This document shows, in pieces, positions 22,721 to 34,417 of a stretch of DNA of 64,000 nucleotides. Position numbers and translations under genes: made by a program. The stretch's first letter is position 1. Each line of letters starts with the position of its first letter. Under the pieces are notes generated by a model that was not told the DNA's origin, did no database searches, and worked only from the letters and a program-made list of their open reading frames with translations. Source of the DNA: Theristus sp. LFF4_11 (Eukaryota; Nematoda; Chromadorea; Monhysterida; Xyalidae); NCBI GenBank assembly GCA_030248135.1, contig JASANC010002449.1, forward strand, positions 1 to 64,000. Direction: 5' to 3'.

Positions 22721-25700
22721 CGACGTTTTTCGCCTACCTCCAGACCGTGAACGGTCGCAAAACGCTGGTTTGCTCTGCTGTTTTCTACTTTGCTGTTTTT
22801 TATGATGTTTTTTTAGATTTTATATTTTGGGCAAATTAAAATTTCTGCCCAAGAGCTTGCTGCGAGTGGTTTTTACCGTTGGTTTTGAAAACACACATTG
22901 TGGTGACACGATTAGTTTGTGGAATGTATCTGTTCACTGAGAAAAGTCGCAGAAAAATTGCGTTTTCATCATGGAACAAAAAAAAGACTGACCTGCGCTT
23001 AGTATACAGGTGCTGGATGTCATGTACTGGCGGTGGCCAATGGTGCAACAGTCGGACAGCCGACTGTGCCTTGCTGAAATGAAAAGCTCTTTTTGGTTTT
23101 AATTGGTTGTTTTTTTTGTAGAGTTCATGAACTGTTGCGAAAACGGTGTACTATAGAACACATTTCTCACCAGAGACACAAAACGTAAGCTTGACAGAAT
23201 TGTAACAAAGTCAATTCACCTGACACAACGTGCAACAGCAACAGCGAGCAAACGTAGGCTAACCACATTTTCGTGATGTGACCTGGAAGAGGGAAAAGTT
23301 CGAGAAAAAGTGCCAATCAATCAAACAGAAACCATGATGGTTGGGCGGAAGTTCAAACCAGGCGACGAACGAGACAACAGAACAAAATGGAAGTGGCCTG
23401 TTTTGGAACGTGTGATAGAGGAACAGGTCTGCCGCAGACAGGAAAGCAAACATTGTTCAATCACTGTTACAGTTGGCGATGATATGAACTTGATAAGCAA
23501 CAATCGTCTTGTACTTTTAACTAAAATCAATATGGTAGCCAATTCTGTGGAATATAACACAGTGATTGTGAGTCAGTTAGTTCAGCTTGCATTGTAGCCA
23601 TACAATAGCACCTAAAAGGACGACTAGGGCATCAGCAGTAATTCAAGAACTATTTTTTAATACTGCTTGCCAAAAAAGCAATAAGTAGTGGTTCAGTTTT
23701 TCTGCGCTTGAACTATTCGTTCGATCGATTACACTTATTATAATTCGATCGCGTTACAGATTATTTTTATTGAGATCAAAAAAGGAAGCACATGATTATT
23801 AAAAAAACACAGGACACTGAAACACAGCAAACATGTGGGCACCATAAGAAAACAGAACTAAACAAAAAACTAATCTGCTAAAAAAGAAACGTCGCTTCTC
23901 GTTTGATAAAGAACCATTTCGCCAATTCAAAACCTCAAAAAATAAACAATGTATTAAACAAAGAAAGTGCTCAAAGTATATGCTGTGCTACAAAATAATA
24001 CCGTGAAAAGGTGTGAATTTAATGCTATTGGCAACTTCCAGAAAAGATAACACAAGTTAGACTTTTGGAAGAACAAGAAGTATTTCTTGAAAAACACCGA
24101 CACATATAACATCAGATGTAACGTGACGTGATGAACATTACTGCATCCCAATAACAATAACATTTGTTTTTCGCGCAAACTTGTACATAGACTTCAGCAG
24201 ATAGCTAACAACAATCACTAATATCTGTTTTTGAAATGTGTTAGATGAGCTTCTGTCTTTTTACAAGCCTATTTTTTCTGAACGACCTTTTTTGAAGATT
24301 AATTTTTCGTTTCCGAAAGGATGAAGAACCCGCGAGAGCTTAAGCACATGTTAACGTTGCAAGTGATAGTTTTGCAAAATGTAAATATTTTTTGTCCGAC
24401 TCAAAGTTCATACTCCAAAAAGATTATGAGTGAGGTGAATACCAATTTAGCTGAATTTAGGGACACACAACTCCATAAAACCGCACAACTAAAGCCACTT
24501 TGAATTCAGCTGTCCCTGTCCGTAACGTGTTTTTTCCTCGTTTCTCGTTAAAGACACTCAGCAGGAGGAGAAAAGTACCGGCGGTCGGAGAAATCAAGAT
24601 CGTGGACTATCTGATTCTCTGTTGAAGATGAGCCACTGCGAAAGAAGAAAAACGTTGATGTGAACTCAAATAGCGAAAACGCGAATAAAAACAACACACT
24701 GGCGCTTTTTGTAGATTAATGCGCACTTTAACAGCTTCATAGTAGTTTTGAAAATGGTACCGCAGTTTCGCAGTACAGAACGTATGCTTTCTTTTTCATT
24801 CAAAAAACAAGTCCGCTAAAAAGCGAGGCGGTGATAAATTTGTTCTTGTTTCCAAGACGACAAGATTACAGACGCCCTGATTTAGAAACAATTGTAAAAA
24901 CTGCAGTTGAACGAACAAACAACAGCCGGCTGTCGAAATTTTCTGATCCATTAAAAAATGAATATGAACACAGATGGCTTGTTTGGCACAGGTTTCTTTT
25001 GCCCTCACTGGGTATTGTTGCAGGAGATTATGCACCAGTACTGTAAGTGTCAGCTTACTCCTCACTTCCACCTGAATCTAAACACACGGACAGATGTCAA
25101 CTGGTGATAGCAGTGTTGCACAGTCAATAGCAAACACACTGGCACACACACATGTCGTTCAGATTTGACTAGACTGCGAAGTGCGCGGTCTGCAAACACG
25201 CACATTTAGGTACACCCGAAGAGTTAAATATAGTCTTCAACGGCGTCAATACCTATCGTGGTTTTTTGTTGTTTGTGTACCTCTCTCCGGAATGTCAAAA
25301 AACGACAAAAGCGACATTTTGAAATTTTACACCCTCGTAGTAAAAATACACATTACAAGCAGCCGGAACAAATGTGCACGTCTTTGCCACAAAAAAGCCA
25401 AAAATTGCACAGCTAACAGCGTAAAATTTGCTAATGACAACAAGCTGCCCGTGTCGTGTGATGTTTGTTGACAAACGGTTATTGTCTGATGATGTGCGGG
25501 AGTTTCGAATGAATAATGGGCATACCTGCTGGCCATTTTTAGCGGGTTCAGCTCTTCCGGTGGCTTCTTGAATTGCAAATTTGTCTCGGCGTGTGACCTC
25601 TGAACCGCGCTTAGCATAATGCAAATTGCTTTTTCGCTTCACTGTTGCTGTAAGAGAAATCGACCTGCCATTGGCTGATACGAGAATTGGTTCGTTTTTC

Positions 25701-26891
25701 TGAGCATGTTGCAAGACACGAATTTGTTGACCTTGTTCAAAAAGCGAAGTAATTTAGTTTCAACAGCACAAGCCTTTTGCTAAATCACAAACTTTGATAG
25801 TTTTGAAACTTTTAATCGCAACACGATTTACTGCCAATAATATGAAGGCGATATTGCCCTTTTTCGGAATTCAGGCCATGAACTTGCAGCAGAAATTCAG
25901 TCGTTTGATAAACAGTATCCGTTTTATTCGCAAAAACAGCAATCACATAAGACACCAAGTTTAGTCACCGACACAATAAAACAATTAAAAACCGTCGCGG
26001 TAGAAAAACTTCATTATCAATAAAAAATGACTCACAACAAATTGACGTGACACTTTTTTTGCAAAATCAACTTTTTAACGTTTTTACCACACGCCACAAA
26101 AGCTTTTAAAATCGTCATTTAAAAACAAATACAACAATCTGCAAAATGAAAGCTGTGAAAATCCGAAAGAAACCAAATTCATGTCTAAACCGACTAAAAT
26201 GCGAATTAATGTGAATGTGAAATTAAAAGCAACAATGCCAGTTCCACCGCACTGCTAAACTTGCGTGCGTGCGTGCGTCACTAAATTGCTTCATAAATCC
26301 TTGAAGTAACTTTTTCATAAAGTGGCTTTGAATTCTTCAACTAATCGGAACAGAAAACACAAGTTTTTTTGTTTCGTTGCTGTGTTGGTTTTGGTCCGTT
26401 CTCCGTTTTGCTCCCACTCCCGACTAACAAACTGCGCCAAAAAACACAAATAAACATAATCACAAAAAACAAAATAATGCAAAATTCACATAAATTTGAT
26501 TTTAAGAACAACGCCAACCTTTTGATGTGACGCACACCGACACACGACCAACCAAATTATCAGAAAATGGAACAAAAAAAGCGAATAACAACAACAGTGC
26601 AAAACAAAATGACAAAACAAAACAAAACCCGAGTGTATATAATTAAACAACACAATCAACAACCATACAAAACGAAGAACAAAAACCGGTTCGAGCCGAA
26701 TGAAAAAAAAACAGAAACCTAAAAACTCCAATAAATAACAACAGCAAGACAAAAAAATCGAATGAAACAGACAAAAACAATAAAAAATATATTGCAAAGC
26801 AAATGGCTCGGGTAGATTGGCTGAAGCTGGAACGTTTTGATAATAAGAAAGTTGAATGAGCGTTCAAAAGTCAAAACCTTCGTTCAATATT
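22721..26891. other. intergenic or 5' intron of fibulin, no exon identified
   Basis: Between the tentative fibulin N-terminal exon and the GRP94 stop there is AT-rich sequence with no conserved reading frame on either strand. The fibulin signal-peptide exon, first exon and promoter should lie here, but I could not pick them out. No repeat with clear ends was seen. Confidence 0.5.
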
Positions 26892-29800
26892 TTATAATTC
26901 GTCCTTGTCTGGTTTATCCTCTTGCTCATCGTCGTCGGCGTCAACATCCTTTTCTTTCTCCTCCTCCTCTTTCGGCAGTTCCTCAATCTCCGGCTCTTCT
27001 TCCACCTGCAAATGAAACGACAAAATAAAATGAAACATTGACAAAATTCAAGGTCCACGGTCCACAAGTGTCTGTGATGTGGAAGTGACTCTGCCACATT
27101 TGCTTAAAAATTTTTTTCGTGCGTGTTGCGTGTGAAAAAAGGCCCGTGCGTCAGACGACTTGAATTTTGTGAGTGACGTGTGCGTGCGTGCCCTCCACGC
27201 ATGACCGATGGATGGTGCCGCAAAGTGCAATGAAAACAACAACACCGATGTTTCACCTGTTCCTCCAAGTCGACGTCTAGCGTTTTCCTGAGCACGGTTT
27301 CGATGCGCTCAGCGAATCCCACTTGATCCTTCAATTGGAATCCGGATCGCAGGGTGGCCGTGTCAAAGAGCATTTGAGCTGTCTCTTTCGCAATCGAATC
27401 ATCCTTATCAGCCTGAACTGTTTAATGCATGTGTATTTATCTTGTGATTCGGTGTTTGTCACATTGCTACGATTTTTCAAACGCACACGCCAAAACTCTG
27501 GGTATTTTATGTAATCGCACTGTAGATATCAAAAACAGTTATTGCAAGAACTTGTTTCGATTTTGTACTTGTACTCATTTCCAGTCACTTTACAAAATGA
27601 TTTTCTTCGACAACGTGTGCTGCAAAACAGACTCGAAGTTCAGTGGTACGGCATGGCATGATTATTCTTTTGCGCGAAACTTCGCCAATGACCAGCACAG
27701 CATGTGAACACTTGAAGCTTACAGCAACATTACCGGCGCACTAAGCTTTTCGCCCAGTACTTTGACGAACCTGAACCCGCCTGAGCAGCTCCTTGACCAC
27801 TGGATGCCGAGCGTTGATCTCCAGTGTTTTCTTTTGATCCGCATAAAACTGGTGCGTCGGATCGTTCGCTTTCGCGTAGGCCTGCAGTCATTCGAGCAGC
27901 TTGCAACAGTGTGCTCACAACAGAACATATCGTTTCAAGCTCACACAAACTGAATTCAATTATTCAAAGTGTGCCAGGCTTGCTGTAGGCACACACACAT
28001 CCACCACCGACCTGCGACTTCATGATCTTCTCCATGTGGCCACTCCAGCCGTACTGGCTGGCGACCAACGCGCATGGCGACTTTGTCAGCCGTGGCGAGA
28101 CGACGGCTTTATCGATGACGTCCTTGAGGCCGTCCTCCTTCAGCCAGTCCGTCAACGGCTTGAACTCATCGGCGACCTGCTTCGCGTGCTCCTTGGCCGC
28201 GTCCGACTTGTCGATGTCGAGTCCCTCCTTGGCGACGTTCTGCAGCTTCTTGCCGTCAAAGTCGGGCAACGCCTGGAACGTGTACTCGTCCACGGGCTCC
28301 ACGCAGTACAACACTTCGTAGCCCTTCTTCAGCAGCCGCTCCACGAACGGCGACGTCTCGACCTGCAGTTGGAGAAGTTGCATGATATCGCAAATGTAAC
28401 AAAACTGCAAAAAGGGCGGTGGAAAACTGGATTTGGGAAGTCAAATTTACCCTTCTTGAAGCTTCAAATGCTAATTTTGACTGAACTTTTGATTTTTAAT
28501 TGAAGAGGGCCAGCTTCTGGACACTTTGTGGTGCTCGAAGAAATTGGGAAATAAAACGGTTTTTAAACGGAAATAAAACTGATTTTTTCCTCGCCATATT
28601 AAGAACCGGTGTTTTCACCAATTCCAGGTAACACCCCACCGACCAAGGCACCAACCAACACCGACCTCTTTCTTTCCGGAGCCGCACATGTAGTAGATCG
28701 TGTCTTGCTTATCCTTCATTCGTTCAATATATTCGGAGAGTGACGTCATTTTTTCCGGGTCATGTGACGAATAGAAACGCAGCAATTTCGACAGACGCGT
28801 TTTGTTCGCCTGATCCTCCATGACGCCGAGTTTGATGCTGCAAAATTAGGCCTTTTTTCAAAAAATCCGAAACTTGCTGTCACACAGTTCGTTCAGAATA
28901 AGTGTACACAGCCAATCTTTGATTTTGCGTAACTTTCGGGAAACCAAAACACTTGCTGGACAAAATGCAGTCTCTTTCACAAATGCCAAAGCGAAACCAA
29001 GAAGCCGCCAAAAACCGACTTCGTGCTGAACTCCTTCCAGAACTCATCGAATTGTTCCTTGTCCATCTTCTTGATCATGTCGAGCACCTTTCGCACCAGT
29101 TTCCTCTGGATCACTTTCAGCAGTTTATTCTGTTGCAGCGTTTCACGGCTGACGTTCAAAGGGAGGTCGTCGCTGTCGACCTGAACTGGTTGTCTTGGAT
29201 TTTTGCAAAGGTAAAATTGGAAACCGCTTGTTGGCGGGAAAACAAGTCCGTGATTATGTTGACATGTGGGAACAGGAATCAGTCTCAAATCAGAGCCATT
29301 GATTCATATCGTAGAATACAACGAAACCTAACGTTGTTTCGCTGAATTTAAAAAAATAGAACAAAAATGATTGAACAACTTGTCAGTATACCAGCACAAT
29401 GCCCAGCCCATCTACAAGCATGCCCCACTTCATACTTTTTACAGAGTGCATTGACCAACTGCAGCTATCAAAAACCGAACAATGACAAAAAACGCACAAT
29501 TCCGCGGATGAATGACAAATATTTGGGCATCATTTCGGTGAAATCATCAGTGATGAACACACGACGAACGTACAGCTGAAAGTGGCAAAATGTAAGAAAC
29601 GTCAATAAAACCCCCGAAATCCCCTGTTTCGATAAACAAGAATCTATTTTCAAAAGCGGCCATTCAAACATTCACTCCAATAAATCACTAACCTTTACAG
29701 AGTCGGTCTTTTTACCATAGTTGGTGAACATGTCATATGGCAGTCGTTTCGGCACGTACAGTATCGCTTGGAACGCTACTTCGCCTGAAAACAACAAGAA

Positions 29801-32800
29801 GCCTCAAAAACGCTACTGGTGTGGTGACACAAACACCAGCCGATCAACCGTTGTTTACTGGCGCAGAATATTATGTCTTAAAGGTCGCAGTTCAATTCGG
29901 CGCACGTTCGTTCCACACAGGACTTCAATCTAATGCTGCACCGTCAAATAAAAAAACCGACCCAAGCACCTTCGCACAGACGTATTATAAATGATTCTTA
30001 TTTTTGTGTTCTTATTTAGCGCATAACTTCTACACTTTTACTCATTTAATGCGTGATGATGCGCTGTCCAGCTCGCTCGCTATTTCGCATGATAAGTGGT
30101 GCAACTTTCAACTGCAAACGCTAATGCAGTCGCGAGATCGAAGCGTTTTAAAATTGACGTTTTTTATAACACTGTATACACATTATACAATATGATACAG
30201 CGCAAGTTTGCTGGTGTGTTTGTTTGTGATGTTTGAAAAGTGCATTGTCTTCATTGAACGATTTTACCTTCCGCCTTGAAATGCACGTGGGCCAGTGGGT
30301 CTTCCGATTCTTTTGAAATAGACTTGAAAAATTCGTTATATTCTTTCTGTTCGACTTCGTCCGGTTTTCGCATCCAAATTGGTTTCGTGTCATTGATCAA
30401 CTCCCAGTCCCAGGTAGTCTTCTCCACTGATTTCGTCTTCGGCTTTTCTTCTTTTTCTTCTTCGACCTAAAAAACAAATAAGCGTGAACGTGTTTTGACA
30501 AAATGCCAAATGTCTGGTCAACGTTGACGTCAAAGACGCCATTTCATTGCACATCAAATGTTGAAAAGAATCGAAAATCGTCTACAAAAATAATTGAATA
30601 CAATAGATCCTGTGTAATTTGTCTTGACGATCAGGGACCTGCAAACTGAGATCGTGTTAAGACCGAACACGTCCGTATCCGACCCACCTTCGCCTCTTCT
30701 TCCGTGTCGTCCGACGGTTTATCGGTTTCTTCCTTCTTCTCTTCCTCGTCTTCAATTGGCTCCTCGACAGTTTCGGTCTGAAAATTTGGGTAAACTGTCC
30801 AAACTGTGAAGAACAACATGCACTATTCAAGAACAAGGACTTTCAATACAGCCCATGTCCCATCCAACCTTGCTGGTCCACATGTAAATGTTAAAGTTGA
30901 TGAATTGACTGTATTTCTTGACGATGTCTTTCAGCGTCTGTGGTTCCAAGAAGTCATGCGCCTCTTCTTTCATGTGCAGCGAAACCTGCAAACAACGCAT
31001 GTCGTTAACCAAGCCAGTTTTGTTTTGTTTTGTTTTGTTACACGTGACAGTTTTGTTCACATTTCATAACTGTGCCCTCGCCCGTTGCGCTTCGCCCTCC
31101 ACCGCTTTATTACCTGCGTGCCCCGCTTCAGTGTGTCGCCGCGGGGGTCCTCAACGATACTGAACGAGCCAGCGTCCGACTCCCAGATGTATTGTTTGTC
31201 GTCGTTGTGTTTCGTTGTTACTGGAATAAACGACAACCAATACGTCGATGGGTGTTTACATTTCGCGCTGGCCAACATCAGAGAAGCACAACAGTGTTGT
31301 GATCATGTACACCGGTCGCAATCACCCAATCAGTGGCCAATGCTTTCTCAATCGCCCGATTTCCAGCAACAATGCAACTCCCAAAAAGCACAGTGCGCAG
31401 CGGCACTCACCGACGACTCGATCGGCCACGAGGAACGACGAGTAAAAGCCGACGCCGAACTGGCCGATCATCTCCATCTGCTTGTCCGAGTCGGCCTGCA
31501 TGATCTTGTCGAGGAACTCGCTGGTGCCGGAGCGCGCGATCGTGCCCAGGTTGTTGATCAGATCTTGTTTCGTCATGCCGATGCCCGTGTCCGTCACGTG
31601 CAGCACGTGATTCTCTTTGTCGGCCTGCACAACGCTCTGCAGTTCTTTTCTGACGTTCACTAATTCAGCAAAGTAAATTGATTAGAATAAAATAAAGCTC
31701 ACTAAATCCGAAAATGAAAGTGTCCGAATCTCCGAAAACAACACGTTTTTCCAGGCCAACACTAGGCACGCCTATGTGCATCTACTGGTATGATTACTGA
31801 CTCATTGTTTCGTTCTGTGTGTGGGAACAAAAAAACAACGTGTCCTGAAGAAACCCGTTCAGCATGAAACTGCATCAATCTTACCTTTATTCTAACACTG
31901 AATTCACTGGTCGCTGATAACGCTTCAGGGTCCGTCAACGAAATCAGTCGAATCTTGTCTAATGCATCTGATGAGTTTGAGATGAGCTCACGGAGGAAGA
32001 TCTGAGAGAAACATCGCAAATAAGTTTTGTGTTTTTAGTTCAAACAAACTTAAATTCTGTTTCGTAGCAATCTGAATCTGGCATGAGAACATCACATTCC
32101 GGTAGGTGATCTTTCAATCCCCGACCTGACCTCACAAAACCTATAAGATATGACAGTCGTTGCTGACAATAAAGCTGTGACTGACACTCTCAAGCAAACA
32201 GCTAACTGCTAAAAAAACGTGGTGCTCTTCTGAAGCGGAAACCGATACCTAAAGCAACAAAATTAGCAAACCTCTTTATTTTTGTACAACGAGTTTATGA
32301 TCAACTTCATCATTCGATTCACTTCCGCCTGGAACTCATGTTTCTCTGCTTTCTCTCTGAGTTCCTTCATTTGAGCAACATTAAGTCCGTCCAATTTGAT
32401 CGCCTCTTCTTCTCTGAAAAAGTCTTGTTTTATAATTTGGAACCTTTTACAGTTGAAAACGTATGATTGAGACAGAATTCAGAAATATATGTCATCCCCC
32501 ACCCTACGTCCCCACCGAGCTGACGAATTGTAGGCTCCTGATCAACCGTACTACAGATAATGGACCTACAAACTCACGCCATTCTATTGCTTGCGACTGT
32601 TTGATTGAGTGAGATTGAAACAACGAGTGAAAAAAAGGAATTTGCATCAACCATTTTGTGGACAATCGAACTTTTCAGTATGGGGGTGGTAAAAATGTAA
32701 CGGTCGCCAACATGACGAACCTTGCGATCGCCTCATCGTCTGTTCTTGACGCTTCTTTGGATTTGCCCAAATCATCGTCAACGGTTGCTGGCTCCTCTTG

Positions 32801-33098
32801 TGCCGCGCGAACACTCGAAAATGCTGAAAGAAAACGGAATTTTGGAAAAAATACAGAACTTGGTTTTGAAAAATAAAACTTTTGCTGAATATTGTGACAA
32901 TGACACATTTATAAGCTCCACTGCTTACGGTCATTCATTGATGCCGCAGCGCTGCGACAAATTGCTGGAACTTATTGGAATTTGGAACACGACAATGAGC
33001 GCCTTTAAAAACAACGCAGAAAAAGAAATCCAAGAGAATTTACCAAAAAGGCTAATCACAAGGCCGACTAGCAGCCATTGATTCCTGAATGATCCCAT
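26892..33098 (-). CDS. HSP90B1: endoplasmin (GRP94), ER-resident HSP90
   Basis: ATP-dependent chaperone of the ER lumen. Exons in transcript order: 33044-33098, 32721-32823, 32272-32413, 31885-32001, 31411-31624, 31114-31220, 30869-30985, 30688-30777, 30268-30466, 29693-29784, 29498-29575, 29020-29180, 28666-28837, 28012-28362, 27771-27881, 27257-27412, 26892-27005. They give 2,379 nt, 792 codons plus stop, all joins in phase; vertebrate GRP94 is about 803. The signal peptide [18 protein letters not shown] ends near AFSSVRA (residue 25). The N-terminal ATPase has [20 protein letters not shown] and [12 protein letters not shown] charged linker ([11 protein letters not shown]) precedes the middle domain (WMRKP, FITDDF, NVSRE). 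The C-terminal dimer domain has [11 protein letters not shown]. An acidic tail ends KDEL, the ER retrieval signal. The start is chosen by the signal peptide and by A at -3 with G at +4. No missing key residue was seen. Confidence 0.97.
30050..30172. mobile_element. mariner-type element fragment in a GRP94 intron
   Basis: GCGAGATCGAAGCGTT and the end TATAACACTGTA match, with changes, the fragment at 18480-18608 (GCGAGATTGAAGCGTT ... GATCACCCTGTA). It lies in the GRP94 intron between exons 30268-30466 and 29693-29784. Left end not found. Confidence 0.4.
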
Positions 33099-34417
33099 TT
33101 GTAATTTTGCTTCACTTTGAATTACGCAAACTCAATTGCTCCGTTCAGTGTTTCAAGTTTCAATCCGACGATCCCGATTTCGATGATTTTGAATTTCTCA
33201 AAGACAAGTTCTTTACTGCTTTTCTGTCGTTCGCTGTATAATGCAATGAATAATCACAACGGTGAATCGGAGCCTGAAAGTTTGTGAATCAAGTATTATA
33301 GGTCGCAAGTTTAAAATCATTTCAAAGCAAAAAATGGCAGTGAAAATGAAATGAAATGAAAATTGAAACCACTGAAAACCGACAAACAATACGTGCCAAA
33401 GTCAATGCAAAAATAAAACCACTTTTATATTGTTTTATAACAAATCAAACGAATAACAACATTTGGAATAGAAAAAAAGACTGCTGCTAAAATTTTATTT
33501 CAGTCAGAACTCACTCAACAAACCTATCTATTCAACAAACTTTTGCAAACCATCACTCTGCTTCCGTCAAAACGCACACCACTGACTGACACAATAAATA
33601 AACAAACAAAACAACAACAACGAATGTGCGCGAGTGACGAGTACGATGCTCCTACAGAGCCAAAGCCAGAGCCAGAGCAACGCAACGCAGCAACCTGGAT
33701 GACATCCGCTGCAGAAACGGGTGTAAACTCAATCGAATCGATGATTTTGAGTGGAGTATCCTTCATCGATATCAAATAAATAAACTGACTTTGAAACAAT
33801 CAAATCTATATTTTGCATCGGACATAGTTTTCCAAGTAAATTTATGCGGCCGTTCGATTCGAATTCGATCGCAGCTGAGCTCAGCGCTGGTTAGCGGGTC
33901 ATTTTGCTTGTTATCTTTCCGTATTTACGTCAATACGTCAATATACTCTGTGTGCTGTATCGTAAAACGTAAAACTCCACTCTTTTGCAAGCAGCACAGT
34001 AGGCGGGGCGCATACTTGCACAGCCAATCGGCAAACCGAAGTGCAACTGAACGACCAATCACCACTAACGGCATGTCACTACTTGGAGACGACTGATTGG
34101 CTGTTGTTTCGTTTGTTGACAGTTGACAGATTTTGAAGTTTTGAAGATTTGTTTTCGAAAAAAGAATCTCAATGACCACAGTTTCGCCGTTGAAAAAAAA
34201 CCCAAATTTAAAAAAAAAAACAAAAAAAATTAATTTTTTTTTTTAAAGCCACTAACCCTAGTTGTACCCGTTTTTCGTCCTTTTGCCATGACTTATGTTG
34301 TGCGTTGAAGTAAAGGAGGTGTTGTTGGTCAATACCACATCACACGACCGTTTTTCAGATACCCGATAACATGGCCACATGTTAAAACTTGCGCGCTAAG
34401 CTAAACTAACGCGTTAA
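33099..34417. other. GRP94 5' region
   Basis: About 1.3 kb upstream of the GRP94 start codon has no convincing exon. It includes the presumed 5' UTR, the promoter cluster described separately and, from about 34,200, AT-rich DNA leading into the transposon block. Confidence 0.5.
33925..34110 (-). promoter_or_regulatory. candidate GRP94 promoter cluster
   Basis: Within 190 bp lie two ACGTCAAT cores (TTACGTCAATACGTCAAT, near 33925-33942), a GC box AGGCGGGGCG near 34002, and three CCAAT motifs (CCAATCGG near 34024, CCAATCAC near 34055, inverted ATTGG near 34096). GRP94 genes are usually induced by unfolded protein through CCAAT plus CCACG elements (ERSE) bound by NF-Y and ATF6, or TGACGTG sites bound by XBP1. 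A perfect ERSE is not present, and the cluster is 0.8-1.0 kb from the ATG, so a 5' UTR intron would be needed. Confidence 0.35.

Noticed and set aside
33524..33799. Minus-strand frame with a hydrophobic stretch (CCCFVCLFIVSVSG) as the GRP94 signal exon
   Set aside because: The exon at 33044-33098 gives a better signal peptide, a correct GT donor and the required phase.
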